A DNA stretch of 49,526 nucleotides from Lingula anatina (Eukaryota > Brachiopoda > Lingulata > Lingulida > Lingulidae): positions 536,528-586,053 of the forward strand of contig NW_019773881.1 in assembly GCF_001039355.2 (NCBI RefSeq), read 5' to 3'. Positions 1 through 11,268 of the stretch are shown one piece after another (the stretch's first letter is position 1; every line of letters starts with the position of its first letter). The position numbers and the translations under genes were made by a program. The notes beneath the pieces were generated by a model. The model was not told the origin of the DNA and did no database searches. It saw only the letters and a list, made by a program, of their open reading frames with translations.

Positions 1-1092
1 AGTGGTATTTGTATGTGTAGTTGGATAAAATAAGATAGTCCAGAATGGTGTATGTACAGTTGGATAAAAGTTAAACATGAAAACGTTTTCGTCTGATAAT
101 TAAAAAACATTAGGAAAAAAACGAAATAGAATGTTTGGAAATTTAAACAGTTACTCTGGCGGCTTTGCGTCATGGCTATGAATCTGACATCGAATTTAGG
201 CCAAAATATTAGTAAATTCAGAATTATTAGCTAAAATGTAAATTGCCCTTAAATGACAGTGATCCAAGCAGATGGTACGCTTTCCTGAAGGTATCGGCGA
301 CGAACAGCAACGATATTTTTCTGAACAGTGAACCTTTATTAGTTACGAATAGCCCCCTTTTCAACAGGCATGTTTTATTAATTACTTCATATCACAAAGT
401 AAATTTATACAGGCAAAACTTTATTCAAGGAAATAGTTTCCCGAAATAAACGAGAGTAAAATACAAGTCGGCACAAATATAAGTCATACAACAATGGGTC
501 TGTATTTAAAGTATAATCCCTCCTGTTATGGGCCATGTCGGATTATAATGGCATACCTTGATGCAAAACAGTCTATCGTTTCTTCCACCGCGAGTCCCTT
601 TATTTAATGTATTGTATTGTATTACTCATTACCCATTTCATTTGACACTCTCTCTTTTTCTCTCCCTTCCCCTTTCTCTTGTTAGAAGGAGGGTAAATAA
701 TTAAGCCCTCAAAATCTGCATCACCAATCTTCAGAAAAAATAAGTCAACGAACCAGTGGGCTGATCCACAACATCCGACCCGGCAGAATGAATCAAATAA
801 CTGCTAGCACAAATTTATATGCAGATAGCGATAGTGTCACTACATACATAATCAGCTGCACGCGCGAAGCTGTTGAACTAAAGGATAGTTCGCTATGGGA
901 GACCGTTTGTTTACATAAGTACTCTAAGGGGGCATGGCTACCCAGGCGGCCAGGGGATTAGGCTAATTACTATATGCGGTCAACAATCGTTTAGCGACCC
1001 TATCATTATACACTCCCTCTATTGTATTTTCCACCGCATTAATCGCAGTGAATCTTCAAATGGTCCACGGGGTAAATATACACATTCTTAAT
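1..1092. other. Left flank, no gene recognised
   Basis: AT-rich sequence with short unrelated open frames only. I see no domain, tRNA or convincing exon. The satellite begins abruptly near 1093, in mid-unit. Confidence 0.5.
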
Positions 1093-1620
1093 ACTAGTAT
1101 GGTACATGTGGAATTTTTTTTCTAATCACTGTGTATGTCTGTTTTATGACTCTTTGTTTGTATTTATTTTGATTACTGTGTTTGTTGGTGTTGTTTGTAT
1201 TTATTGTGAGCACTGTGCATGTCAGTTTTGTCACTCTATTTGTTTGTAGTCATTTTGATTACTGTGCATTTTAGTGTTGGCATTGTTTGTGTTTATATTT
1301 ATTGTCAGCAATGTAGATCTCAGTTTTGTCATTATATTTATTTCTAGTCATGTTAACTGTGCGGGTTGGTGTTGTCATCACAGTTGTGTGTCATCATAGT
1401 TTATATATCTGTCTATACTGTGATAGCTGTTTCCATTCTGTATTGTCATTGAATGTGTTTGCATATATATATTGTGATCACTGTGTGTGACTGTGTAATC
1501 ACCCGATTAAATTGTGTTCATTCTTTTTAGTGTGCATGGTTGTGTTGTCACTGTACATGTCAAATTTTATTTTTCTGATCACTGTGTATGTCTGTATTTT
1601 CACTGTGCTTGTTTTTATTC

Positions 1621-1651
<31 letters not shown>

Positions 1652-1766
1652 TTTTTTTTTTGATTACTGTGCATGTTTGTGTTGTCACTGTCCGTGTTTG
1701 TATTCATTGTGAGCACTGTGTATGTCAGTTTTGTCACTATTTGTTTGTAATCTTTACTATTACTCT
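1093..1766 (+). repeat. Satellite block 1, including a B-type unit
   Basis: Degenerate monomers of about 49 bp with the anchors ATCACTGTGTATGTC, GATTACTGTG, GAGCACTGTG and TTGTCACTG. The stretch about 1255-1560 is a B-type unit: GTCAGCAATGT, then CATCATAGTTTAT, TTCCATTCTGTATTGTCATT and TGTGTAATCACCCGATTAA. The block is cut at 1766 by the hAT element, and the same array continues at 5825. Confidence 0.9.
1624..1661. repeat. (TTA)n microsatellite followed by a T run
   Basis: About nine TTA/ATT triplets run into a stretch of T inside a satellite monomer, at a place where other copies read TTTATTTATTTTGATTACTG. It looks like local slippage expansion. Confidence 0.85.
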
Positions 1767-1867
1767 CAGGGTATGAAATTCGTGTAAATTTGAAGCCGGA
1801 CAGCATAATTAAATCAATTGAAGACAAGATTGATATTAAAACAAAGACTCTTAGTCTCAAGGTGAAT

Positions 1868-4800
1868 TTATTCAAGTACAGATTCTTCACTGTCAGCATC
1901 TGAAACATTATGCGCTGATCCCAAATCGGAAAAGTCTGATTCACTGTGACTGTCATAATCAGAGTCTAGGTTTGGATCCTCGGGTTTCTGGACATCTGGC
2001 GCAGCAGCATCTGCTTCTGCCTCTGCCTTTAAGTATCTCATTTCATCTGCAGCAGGCCTTCTGCAATGACCTCTGCTGACAGACCTCAGGAATAAAGGCC
2101 GCCGTCTTTTCTGGGTGTTCCAGCAATGTATGGCAGGGGTTGGGTCATATTCTGCTATCTCTGCAGAATGGAGCTGGATGGTCAGGAGTGCTGTCAGGGT
2201 GGAAGCCCTCAGTTTGTTTCTCAACTGGGTCCTAATGATTTTTAGTTGAGAGAAACCTCTCTCCATTCCGAGGTCCCTGCAGGAAGTGAAAGAATCAAAT
2301 CCACGACCTTCAAGATGTTAGCATGCTTTGGTTGATGCAGACTATTGATCGTCTCCCAAGACAAGGTGTGCATTTTGTGACTGAAAATAAATATGCATTA
2401 CCTTTAATTGCTTTCATGTTATATTTCAACATAATAGAATGCAGTTTTATTTATTTAATTGATATTTGAATGTCAGATCTTATTTATTTGATTTTTAATT
2501 TATATTTAAATTATTTAAAATTGAAAACACATTGTTGAGAGAATTATGGTTATTGTAACAGTTAAGTATCCTTTCTAACTGAATTTTTTATACCAATTTA
2601 GTTTTGAAGTTTGGTTCCAAGTTTCACCATTTACTATCTATCTCTATTTGCTCATAATGATGTACATACTACTTTTCGTAGAGGTCATGTTTTAAAGAGG
2701 TCCATTCTGCATCCATGACAGCCAAGTCCACACTTTGCTGCAGATGGTTATTAAAGTGATCTACCACTTGTGCCAGCATGTCATTACCAAAATCTGTGAA
2801 ACAGATAAAATCAGAACAAAAATATTAGTATACTTAATTATAAGACACTTATGTTACTCATGAAAAATGTCAATAAACCTCTTCTAAAAATATTTGAGGC
2901 AGTACTGTTCTTTAGATAAATTTCTTAGATTATTTTAAAAAGATTTGCAATAGTAACTTAGCAGAATTTACAACAGAAATGAACTGTTAATGCTGACCTG
3001 GAGCATCTTCAAATGTGGGAGGCCAAGACTGTAAATTGGCTATACTGGTGCAACTGAGTAGACCCTTGTCAATGTCAGCAAATTGTTTATCCAAAGATGA
3101 CACCAAATTATCCAGAACTTTCCTCTTTTGGGCTTCATAAGTTGCAGATTGCCCATGTAGTTGTTCCCCTTGATACTTATCACCCACAGCCAGGGCAGCT
3201 TGTAGTCTCCTCATGTTCAGGCCAGGACTGAAAATACAAAGTTAACATCCCCTAGTGCAAAACTGAATCAACAAGTCACTACATTTGTCTAACAAACTAC
3301 AAGCAGGCACACACAATTTGCAGTGACCTGTACTTTAATTGTAAGCTTTCATCCAGAAGAAGCAGAAATGATAACATAAAGAAATAGTTTTTTATACAAC
3401 GCTATTAAATTTGCTGACCTGGTATGAAGGTTGATGATGTTGAGTGTGGTGGTTTCCAACTCCTGACGGACTTCATAAATACATGTCTGTCGCTTCTGTA
3501 GTGCCATGGACAACCTCACAAGTACAGCAACCAGATCTGTGAGAAAATGGGCAAAGAGCATTACATCTTTTGATCTCAGGAGCTTGATCAGGTGCTTGGC
3601 TTTGGGTTGTACTGCTGATGTTCCACTGGGAATACTAACTACCTTTTGTAAGAAACAAAAAATAGAGTCGCATAATCTGAGATTCAGTAAAATTGACCAT
3701 ATCATTTACGTTAATAATATCACAGAAATTTATTGTGCTGTTGTTAACTTTTTATTTACTTATGCCTATTATATAATATTAATTATAGTTATATGTTTAG
3801 ATCTATTATATTGTTAAAAATACATCTAAATATCATCATTGTGATATTATATTGATGATTGACTATATTTGTCAGTTTATATGTTCTTGTTACAGGTTTA
3901 CAGTTATTGTTATAACTTTAAAAAAATAAAAATATACACTTCCATTTGTCAATGTGGAAAATATGTACCTCATTCAGATGCAGGGCAAAGGCTTTGTAGC
4001 CTTTCCAGATTACATTCAGTGCTGTCATAGTGTGCCCAAGCCACCCAGTGCCACCAACTCTAGTTGGCATAGCCCACATCTTCAGAGCCTCAAATGATGC
4101 ACGGAGACCTCTTGTCTGCTTGGCACTTTTGTGATACATCTTGTACAATTCATCCATCAAAGTGTATACCTTCTTGTAGAGAGGTGTGTTGGAGAGAACA
4201 TCTTTGAATGATAACTCAATACGATGTGACATGCATTGTACCATAATGATTTCTGGCGATATATTTCTTCTAAACAGAGCTATAACCCCTGAGATCTGTC
4301 CCGTGTTAACTGAAGCTCCATCTCCTGCAAATCCTATTATTCGCCTCTTAATGTCCTCCAATCTCAGTTCCGTTGCATTCAGGGCTGTCATTATGGCATC
4401 ATAAATACCTGCAGCATTTGCAAATGCACAAGCCACCATCCCAACAAAGTAACAATGAGTGACACCATTTATGGCGAAGTGGATATACACAACCTCATTT
4501 TCTGTAACAGAAATATCTGTTGTACCATCTGACATAACTGTAAAAAAGGTAGCCTGAGATAACATATGTCTTCAATCTTATTGCGCTCCACCTCTGCAAT
4601 TGATATCATAAACTGTTTGGCACTGTGTTCATTTTTGTATGTTTGACCTATGTCAGTGCATTTTTTCTCATCGAGCTTACACTGCCACACAAAATCGGAA
4701 AGTGGTTGAGACTTTTTGGTAAGTGCATGAACAGTTTGTACCAGGTGCTGAACTTTATCAAAAGTTGACTTATTGAGGGCTTGAATTGACTTTTCTGCAA

Positions 4801-5227
4801 TACTTGTGCCAGAGGAGTCCCTTTTTGCTGACAAATATCGCTCGGCATAACGGTGTCCTTCGGACACTGCATGAGTAGCTAGTGAGTGATGCCTAATGTT
4901 GCATGACCCGCCTATTACAAACACACCATGGGCATACTTGTTAAATCTATCTGGTTGTTTCCTTGAAACCAATGGTGCAAATGCACTTCAACAGGTCTTG
5001 CAAAAAAGTTTGACGTTTAAACTGTCAGTGTCATCAAAAATTAACCACGAAAATTCAGTTTTCCATGATGGCACAACTGACCTTTTCCTTTTGGTGTCAT
5101 CATACACTTTATTGGACTGTCTGATATCTTCCTGCATTTTTTTCTTGAGTGCTGGGGCATCACTTTCATTATTACTATTAACACCAAAATATTTGTACAA
5201 GGTGGACTGCGACTTCTTAGACGCTAT
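1868..5227 (-). pseudogene. hAT transposase, five exons, inactivated
   Basis: Cut-and-paste transposase of the hAT type with an N-terminal zinc finger, resembling the ZNF862/KIAA1586-like branch of hAT-derived proteins. Exons on the - strand: 5227-3969, 3642-3419, 3227-2998, 2793-2673 and 2380-1868. Junctions are GT-AG (for example CTCCAG/GTCAGC). Exon 1 holds CKTC...H...H zinc ligands, then MSDGTTDISV and GFAGDGASVNTG (catalytic Asp region) and VQCMSHRIELSFKD. The last exon holds NILKVVDLILSLPAG then ERGFSQLK (the hAT dimerisation block with the catalytic Glu), followed by an acidic Asp/Ser tail. Damage: the likely start reads ATA (5227-5225), there is an in-frame TGA at 4988-4990, a frameshift near 4565 (an extra AT in an ATAT run), and a 1-bp loss near 2265 just before ERGFSQ. 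This copy therefore cannot make a full protein. Recognition of the family is firm; exact exon ends are by eye. Confidence 0.88.
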
Positions 5228-5824
5228 CTTGTAGACTCCACATGCGTCCTGACGTCATTCAAATATTTTTTTATGAGAAAGAAATGGTAGCTTACGTAAA
5301 TGTTAAGAAAATTACAATTACAGATTATAGAAAAATCAAAACTTAATCTTTGTAATAAGAAGAGATTGTCTTGTTTTGAAATTGAATGATCACGTATTGT
5401 TCATTATTCTCATAAACAAGCATGTAAATGCCGCGTTTGATACTTTGTATCAGACACGAAGGATCTTTGCACTCGGAATTACTAGGATGTCTCCGCGCTC
5501 AACAATATGTACTTGTGTTTGCGGAATGAGCCGAGGATTGCCGCTTGAGGATCTTTGCGCTAGGCATGCCGGGAAAACGGTGACTAAGCATGTACTTTCG
5601 GTTTAAGTTCATTTGTAGAGAGTGACAATTTCTTGAAGGGTGAGCCTCATTGTTTTTGTTTTATTTCAACCAAATGTGCTTAATATGAATGTGCATATTG
5701 CTATACAATTATTTTAGAGGCCAGAAAATGGCCAGACCGACGGACTGGCAACTTTTGGAAAGAGACCGCCCGGGAGATAATTGAGCCGTCCCGGGCTGCC
5801 GGACGGTCCTTATTTCGTACCCTG
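5228..5824. other. hAT 5' noncoding end
   Basis: Sequence between the presumed start and the right TIR. GC content rises near the end (GACCGACGGACTGGCAAC, CCGTCCCGGGCTGCCGGACGG), including a GC-rich inverted repeat within about 40 bp of the TIR. This is likely the subterminal binding or promoter region. No gene is seen. Confidence 0.5.
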
Positions 5825-8800
5825 TTACTCTGCATGATTGTGTTGTCACTGTATACCTGTGTGTTTGTTTATCTTATATATCTCTATGTGTCTGTTTATA
5901 TTCTGTCTGTTGTCTATTCTGTATTGTTACTGAATGTGTTTATATTCTGTGATGACTAATTATGTTTATGTTTTCACTCTTTTTCCTTGTGTTCATTCTC
6001 ATTGCAGTGCACGCTACTATGATCACTGTACATGTTAATATTTATTTTGATAACGGTGTATGTCAGTTTGTCACTCTATTTGTTCGTAATCATTACTATT
6101 ACTGTGCATGTTGGTGTTGTCACTGTATGCCTGTGTGTTTGTTTATCTTATGTTTGCTGTGTTTCGTTACTGAATGTGTTTGTATATATTGTGATGACTG
6201 TGTGTGGCTATATTTTTTACTTTTATCCCTTGTGTTCATTCTCATGGTGAACGTTACTGTTGTCACTGTACACGTCAAAATTTATTTTGATCATTGTGTA
6301 TGTCTATATTGTGACTGTTTTTGTTTGTATTTATTTTGATTACTGTGTTTGTTGGTGTTGTTACTGTTTGTGTTTGTATTTATATTGAACACTATGTACG
6401 TCAGTTTTGTCACTCTTATTTGTTTTTATTCATTATTATTACTCTGCATGATGGTGTTGTCACTGTATATCTATATGTCTGTTTATATTGTTTGCTGTGT
6501 GTATTCTGTATTATAACTGAATGTGTTTGTTCATATTGAGATGACTGCTTACGACTTCGTTTTCACTCGTTTTTCTTGTGTTTATTCTCATCACTTTGAA
6601 CATTACTGTTGTCACTGTACATGTGAATTTTTTTTCTAATCACTGTGTATGTCTGTTTTGTGACTGTGTTTGTTTCTATTTATTTTGATTACTCTGTTTT
6701 TAGTGTTGTTACTGTTTGTGTTTGTATTTATTGTGAGCACTGTGTATGTCAGTTTTGTCACTCTATTTGTTTGTAATCATTACTATTACTCTGCATGATG
6801 GTGTTGTCACTGTATGCCTGTCTGTCTGTTTATCTTATGTTTGCTGTGTCTATTCTGTATTGTTACTGAATGTTTTGTATATATTGCGATGACTGTGTAC
6901 TTCTGTGTTTTCAATCTTTTTCCTTGTCTTCTTTCTTTTTATGATGTACGTTACTGTTGTCACTGTACATGTCAAAAATTTATTCTGATCACTGTTTATG
7001 TCTGTATTTTGACTGTATTTGTTTGTATTTCATTTGATTACTGTGCCTGTTTGTGTTGTCACTGTTTGTGTTTGTATTTATTATGAGCACTTTGTCTGTT
7101 AGTTTTGTCACTCTATTTGTTTATAATCATTACTACTACTCTGCATGATGATTTTGTTCACTATATATCTATGTGTCTGTTTATATTGTGGTGACTGTGT
7201 ACGGCTTTGTTTTTTACTCTTTTTCCTTGTCTTTTTTCTTTTTACGATGTACGTTACTGTTGTCACTGAACACTGTGCATGTGTCTGTTTATATTCTGTC
7301 TGTTGTGTGTCTTCTGTATTGTTACTGAATGTGTTTATATTCTGTGATGACTATTTACGTCTATGTTTTCACTCTTTTTCCTTGTGTTCATTGTCATTGC
7401 AGTGCCCGCTACTATTATCACTGTGCATGTTAATATTTATTTTGATCACTGCGTATGTCAGTTTGTCACTCTATTTGTTCGTAATCATTACTTTTACTAT
7501 GATGTACATGATGGTGTTGTCACTGTATGCCTGTGTGTCTGTTTATCTTATGTTTGTTGTGTCTATTCTGTATTGTTACTGAAAAATTTGTATATATTGC
7601 GATGACTGTGTACTGCTATATTTTCAATCTTTTTCCTTGTCTTCTTTCTTTTTACGATGAACGTTACTGTTGTCACTGTACACTGTGTATGTCTGTATTG
7701 TGACTGTTTTTGTTTGTATTTATTGTTAGCACTATGTAAGTCAGTTTTGTCACTCTTATTTGTTTTTATTCAATATTATTACTCTGCATGATGGTGTTGT
7801 CACTGTATATCTATATGTCTGTTTATATTGTTTGCTGTGTCTATTCTGTATTATTACTGAATGTGTTTGTTCATATTGAGATGACTGTGTACGACTTCGT
7901 TTTCACTCTTTTTCCTTGTGTTTATTCTCATTACATTGAACATTACTGTTGTCACTGTACATGTCAAAATTTATTATTCTGATCACTGTGCATGTCTGTA
8001 TTTTGACTGTTTTTTTTTTTTGTTTTTTTGTTTTTTTTTGTATTTATTTTGATTACTGTGTTTGTTGGTGTTGTTATTGTTTGTGTTTGTATTTATTGTG
8101 AGCACTGTGTATGTCAGTTTTAATTGCCACTCTATTTGTTTGTAGTCATTTTGATTACTGTGCATTTTAGTGTTGGCATTGTCTGTGTTTATCGTTATTG
8201 TCAGCATTGTGGATGTCAGTTTTGTCATTTTATTTATTTCTAGTCATTATTTTAACTGTGTATGTTGTTGTTGTTAGTGTCATCATAGTTTATGTGTCTG
8301 TTTATACTCTGATACCTGTTTCCATTCTGTATTGTCATATGTGTTTGTATATATATTGTGATCACTGTGTATAACTGTGTAATCACCCTATTAATTTGTG
8401 TTTTCGTGTTACTGTGCATGGTTGTGTTGCCACTGTACATGTTAAAATTTATTCTGATCACTGAGTATGTCTGTATTGTGACTGTGTTTGTTTGTATTCA
8501 TTTTGATTATTGTGCACGTTGTTTATCTTACGTTTGCTGTGTCTATTCTGTATTGTAACTGAATGTATTTGTATATTGTGATGACTGTATGTGTAGGGTT
8601 ATGTTTTCACTCTTTTTTCCTGGTCTTCTTTCTTGATACTATGTACGTTACTGTTGTCACCGTACATGTCAAAAATTTTTTCTGATCACTGTGTATGTCT
8701 GTATTTTGACTTTATTGTTTGTATTTATTTTGATTACTGTGTTTGTTGTTGTTGTTACTGTTTGTGTTTGTATTTATTGTGAGCACTATGTCATCAGTTT

Positions 8801-9204
8801 TGTCATTCTTATTTGTTTTTATTCAATATTATTACTCTGCATGATGGTGTTGTCACTGTATATCGATATGTCTGTTTATATTGTTTGCTGTGTCTATTCT
8901 GTATTATTACTGAATGTGTTTGTTCATATTGAGATGACTGTGTATGACTTCGTTTTCACTCTTTTTCCCTTGTGTTCATTATCATTACGGTGCACGTTAC
9001 TATTGTCAATGTACATGTGAAATTTTTTTTCTAATCACTGTGTATTTCTGTTTTATGACTGTGTTTGTTTCTATTTATTTTGATTACTCTGTTTGTTGGT
9101 GTTGTTAATGTTTGTGTTTGTATTTATTGTGAGCACTGTGTATGTCAGTTCTGTCACTCTATTTGTTTGTAATCATTACCGTTACTCTGCATGATGGTGT
9201 TGTC
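5825..9204 (+). repeat. Satellite block 2 (A-type with a B-type unit)
   Basis: Continues block 1. Successive GAGCACTGTG-type anchors fall near 6733, 7082, 7725, 8098, 8778 and 9131, mostly 345-375 bp apart, with one gap of about two units. A B-type unit sits near 8150-8460. Apparent reading frames here are Cys/Val/Leu-rich low-complexity translations and are not called as genes. Confidence 0.9.
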
Positions 9205-9262
9205 TTTAGAATCCCAGGAGGGCCAAGCAGAAAAAAATAATTAAATTGAAAAAAAAATCGAT
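9205..9262 (+). repeat. Left TIR of the 13-kb element
   Basis: The first 23 bp match the right end with two mismatches (core AATCCCAGGAGGGCCAAG). Both ends then continue AT-rich with a shared TTAAATTGAAAAAA. Confidence 0.88.
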
Positions 9263-9297
9263 ACACATTTGAAATGAAAAGAAAAGTTGTGAAATTT

Positions 9298-9372
9298 GTG
9301 AGATAGCGTGTAATCCTGTGAGATCGTGCATAATCCTGCGTGGTCACGCAAAATTCCGTGAGATCAATTGTG
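9298..9372 (+). promoter_or_regulatory. Left subterminal 20-bp repeat array
   Basis: Perfectly phased 20-bp units: GTGAGATAGCGTGTAATCCT, GTGAGATCGTGCATAATCCT, GCGTGGTCACGCAAAATTCC, then a partial GTGAGATCAATTGTG. The mirrored array is at 22051-22124. The likely role is transposase binding sites; this is inferred from position and symmetry. Confidence 0.8.
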
Positions 9373-9438
9373 TTTCATTTTCAAGATGAAATTAAAAAAA
9401 AAAAACGAAATCTCGCGCGAAAGTGCGAGAACAAAAGC

Positions 9439-9597
9439 ATGGCGAATGAACATGGAGAGGAGGATGGATTTGGAGGCTTTGGAGGATTTTTTGCGAAAAG
9501 ATATCTGGATGGTTTGGTAACTTGTTTAATTGAGTCAATTATTTCTTGGAATGCTATGAGTAATTTCCTTCCATGGGAAGAGATAGCCATTCAGATG
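9439..9597 (+). CDS. First coding exon of an unknown protein of the 13-kb element
   Basis: Open from ATG for 53 codons and ending exactly at ATTCAGATG/GTAAGC, a strong splice donor in phase 0. The start context AAAAGCATGGCG is good for animals (A at -3, G at +4). The peptide begins MANEHGEEDGFGGFGGFFAK and contains a hydrophobic stretch LVTCLIESIISW, then FLPWEEIAIQM. I do not recognise a domain. It sits 180 bp inside the left TIR, mirroring the transposase start at the other end, which suggests a second element-encoded protein (accessory or DNA-binding partner, inferred). Later exons were not confidently found; an acceptor at about 10212 (TTTGCTATTATAG) is possible. Confidence 0.6.
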
Positions 9598-10611
9598 GTA
9601 AGCTCTTTTGGATGCTGAATTAGCCCAGAAAGTTAGTGTTAAGGTTGATTTTTTGTTGAGTTCCTCTAGACAGAGGGGATTTCTAATGTCATTTATAATA
9701 TCATTGATATATAAAAAAAAACATTTTTACATAGTTTTTCAGTTTCTTTCAATTTTTGAGTTTTGACATAATGGTTGTGAAAGGATTTCATCTGGGGTTA
9801 AATTGAAATTTTCCTGAATTTCACTCAAAGAACCAATAATCTTTGCCAAAAGGGATAAGGTTGTTTTTAGTATTTTTCATCCACCTTTTGTTACTACCGA
9901 TTCCTGACATTTCGCCGAGAAAAACGCTCTCCACTTACTCTTATTTTCTTCATAAAGAAGTCTTTTAAGCCATGCAAAGTTTAGGGCCTTGGTAAAATTT
10001 TTATTTGCGGTACCTTTTACCGTCTATTTTTGTAATCAGACGCCATCCTTGCTCATTTTATTTTGTATCTTTTCCCATTCCTGATAAAGTTAAATATGAT
10101 ATGCATATTTTTAAGTATTGAGGGAGGGGGGGCTGGTAGGAGAGTTTATACATGCACTATGTAAGATGAGAAATGCTTAAGGTTTAACCACTGTTGACTT
10201 TGCTATTATAGGAAGGTTTCTCAGAGACCAGATTTCCAAGATATTTTTCATTTTGTTCAAAATTTTTCTAAAAAGTTTTTTCACATTGTATTTTGTCAGT
10301 TTCTATTCTCTACCAAGTACCTCTACCTGCATGGTTCTATTTTAATTATTTTTGTTAATCAATGAAGTTCAAAAGTTTCTGTTCACACCCAAAGGCTGTT
10401 TGATGCCATATCTTACTTCCACCAAGGCTGCTCTACAACAATATAAGAGTATTCTTGCAAGATGAACATATCTGAATCAGCACTATGGTGCCATGTCATC
10501 AGATACCATGTGCTCACTCTGGTTGGACTTGTGCGGAACAGTGGACCCTTGTGGACACATTTGCCAGAAGCTATTGACCTGCCCAGAGTTGCTCCAGTGT
10601 GCATGTAGGTG
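9598..10611. other. Intronic or noncoding part of the 13-kb element
   Basis: AT-rich, with no clear exon. A weak exon-like stretch follows the acceptor near 10212 but stops within about 20 codons. Confidence 0.4.
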
Positions 10612-11268
10612 CAGATGTAGAGGCTGACAATGTGCAAGGGCAAAATGCACTGTATATTGCACATACAAGGGAGAATTTAACATCTTAACTATATAAGTTT
10701 TATATAAGTTTTATAAAGAGTCGTAAGGTGATAAAAGCATGGAAATGGCTGGTTACTAACTTTGAACATGCTGCCTTAAGTATCTGCACTGGCAATGTTT
10801 TTGATCGGGTGTGTGTAAAAATCACACAATTGTTTCAACTTATTGGATTAAAAGTATGAACATCTTGCTCAAAAGTGTAGTTCTTAGCTAGTATTATAGA
10901 TTTGCCTTACTTAATAGACTAACGCAACTTTAAATGCTTGTTGCTAGGGTAATATATATGCTGCCTAGCAATTGTGGCTAAGGTTAATTTGGGTTTTAAT
11001 TGCCTTAAAATAGTCTAATGATAGTTCTGATGCCCTGAAACATAGTTATTAGCATTTCTCAACCATTTAAACTGGACAAGAAAGGTCTAATTAGCTTGTT
11101 ATTAAGGAAATTCACTTCCATAGCAACAGTTGCTAAGCAACACTTTGAAATTTTGGGCACTGCCCTTGAAAATGATCAGCATAGACCAAAGAACATTTGT
11201 GCCAAGTTTCATGCTTTTTCCACATTTTGAGCAATTTGGCCAAAATATAGCACCAGTCATCCAGACTA
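10612..11268 (+). repeat. Dispersed repeat, inverted copy at 48876-49526
   Basis: About 655 bp matching the last 651 bp of the window in reverse, including AAGCATGAAACTTGGCAC-type sequence and GCCAAAATATAGCACCAGTC. The shared end is sharp at CATCCAGACTA (11268), which looks like a transposon terminus. The other end lies beyond the window in the second copy, and no matching inverted terminus is seen to the left here. Confidence 0.85.

Larger units (their letters stand above)
1767..5824 (-). mobile_element. hAT-superfamily DNA transposon, 4.06 kb, full length
   Basis: The left end is CAGGGTATGAAAT and the right end, read inward, is CAGGGTACGAAAT, so the TIR is CAGGGTAYGAAAT, a typical hAT start. 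TTACTCT directly abuts both ends (1760-1766 and 5825-5831). That is 7 of the 8 bp expected for a hAT target duplication, the eighth being mismatched. Uninterrupted satellite copies read ATTACTCTGCATGA across this site, so the insertion is clearly into a satellite monomer. It carries a decayed transposase gene on the - strand (1868-5227). Confidence 0.9.

Noticed and set aside
1588-1776. Tyr/Phe-rich frame over the (TTA)n tract
   Set aside because: Translation of a microsatellite.
4186-4404. + strand frame of 72 codons
   Set aside because: Antisense shadow of hAT exon 1.
5962-9020. Many frames of 60-145 codons with Cys/Val/Leu/Phe-rich, membrane-like translations (also at 22196-23318, 31348-33335, 35109-36965 and, on the - strand, 37231-48426)
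   Set aside because: They fall entirely in the satellite. The same peptide words recur in every unit and in more than one frame, starts and stops shift between copies, and there is no conservation of frame. They reflect T-rich repeat composition.
10413-10664. - strand frame of 83 codons
   Set aside because: No recognisable domain, overlaps a dispersed repeat, and two frames are equally open. Not enough to call a gene.
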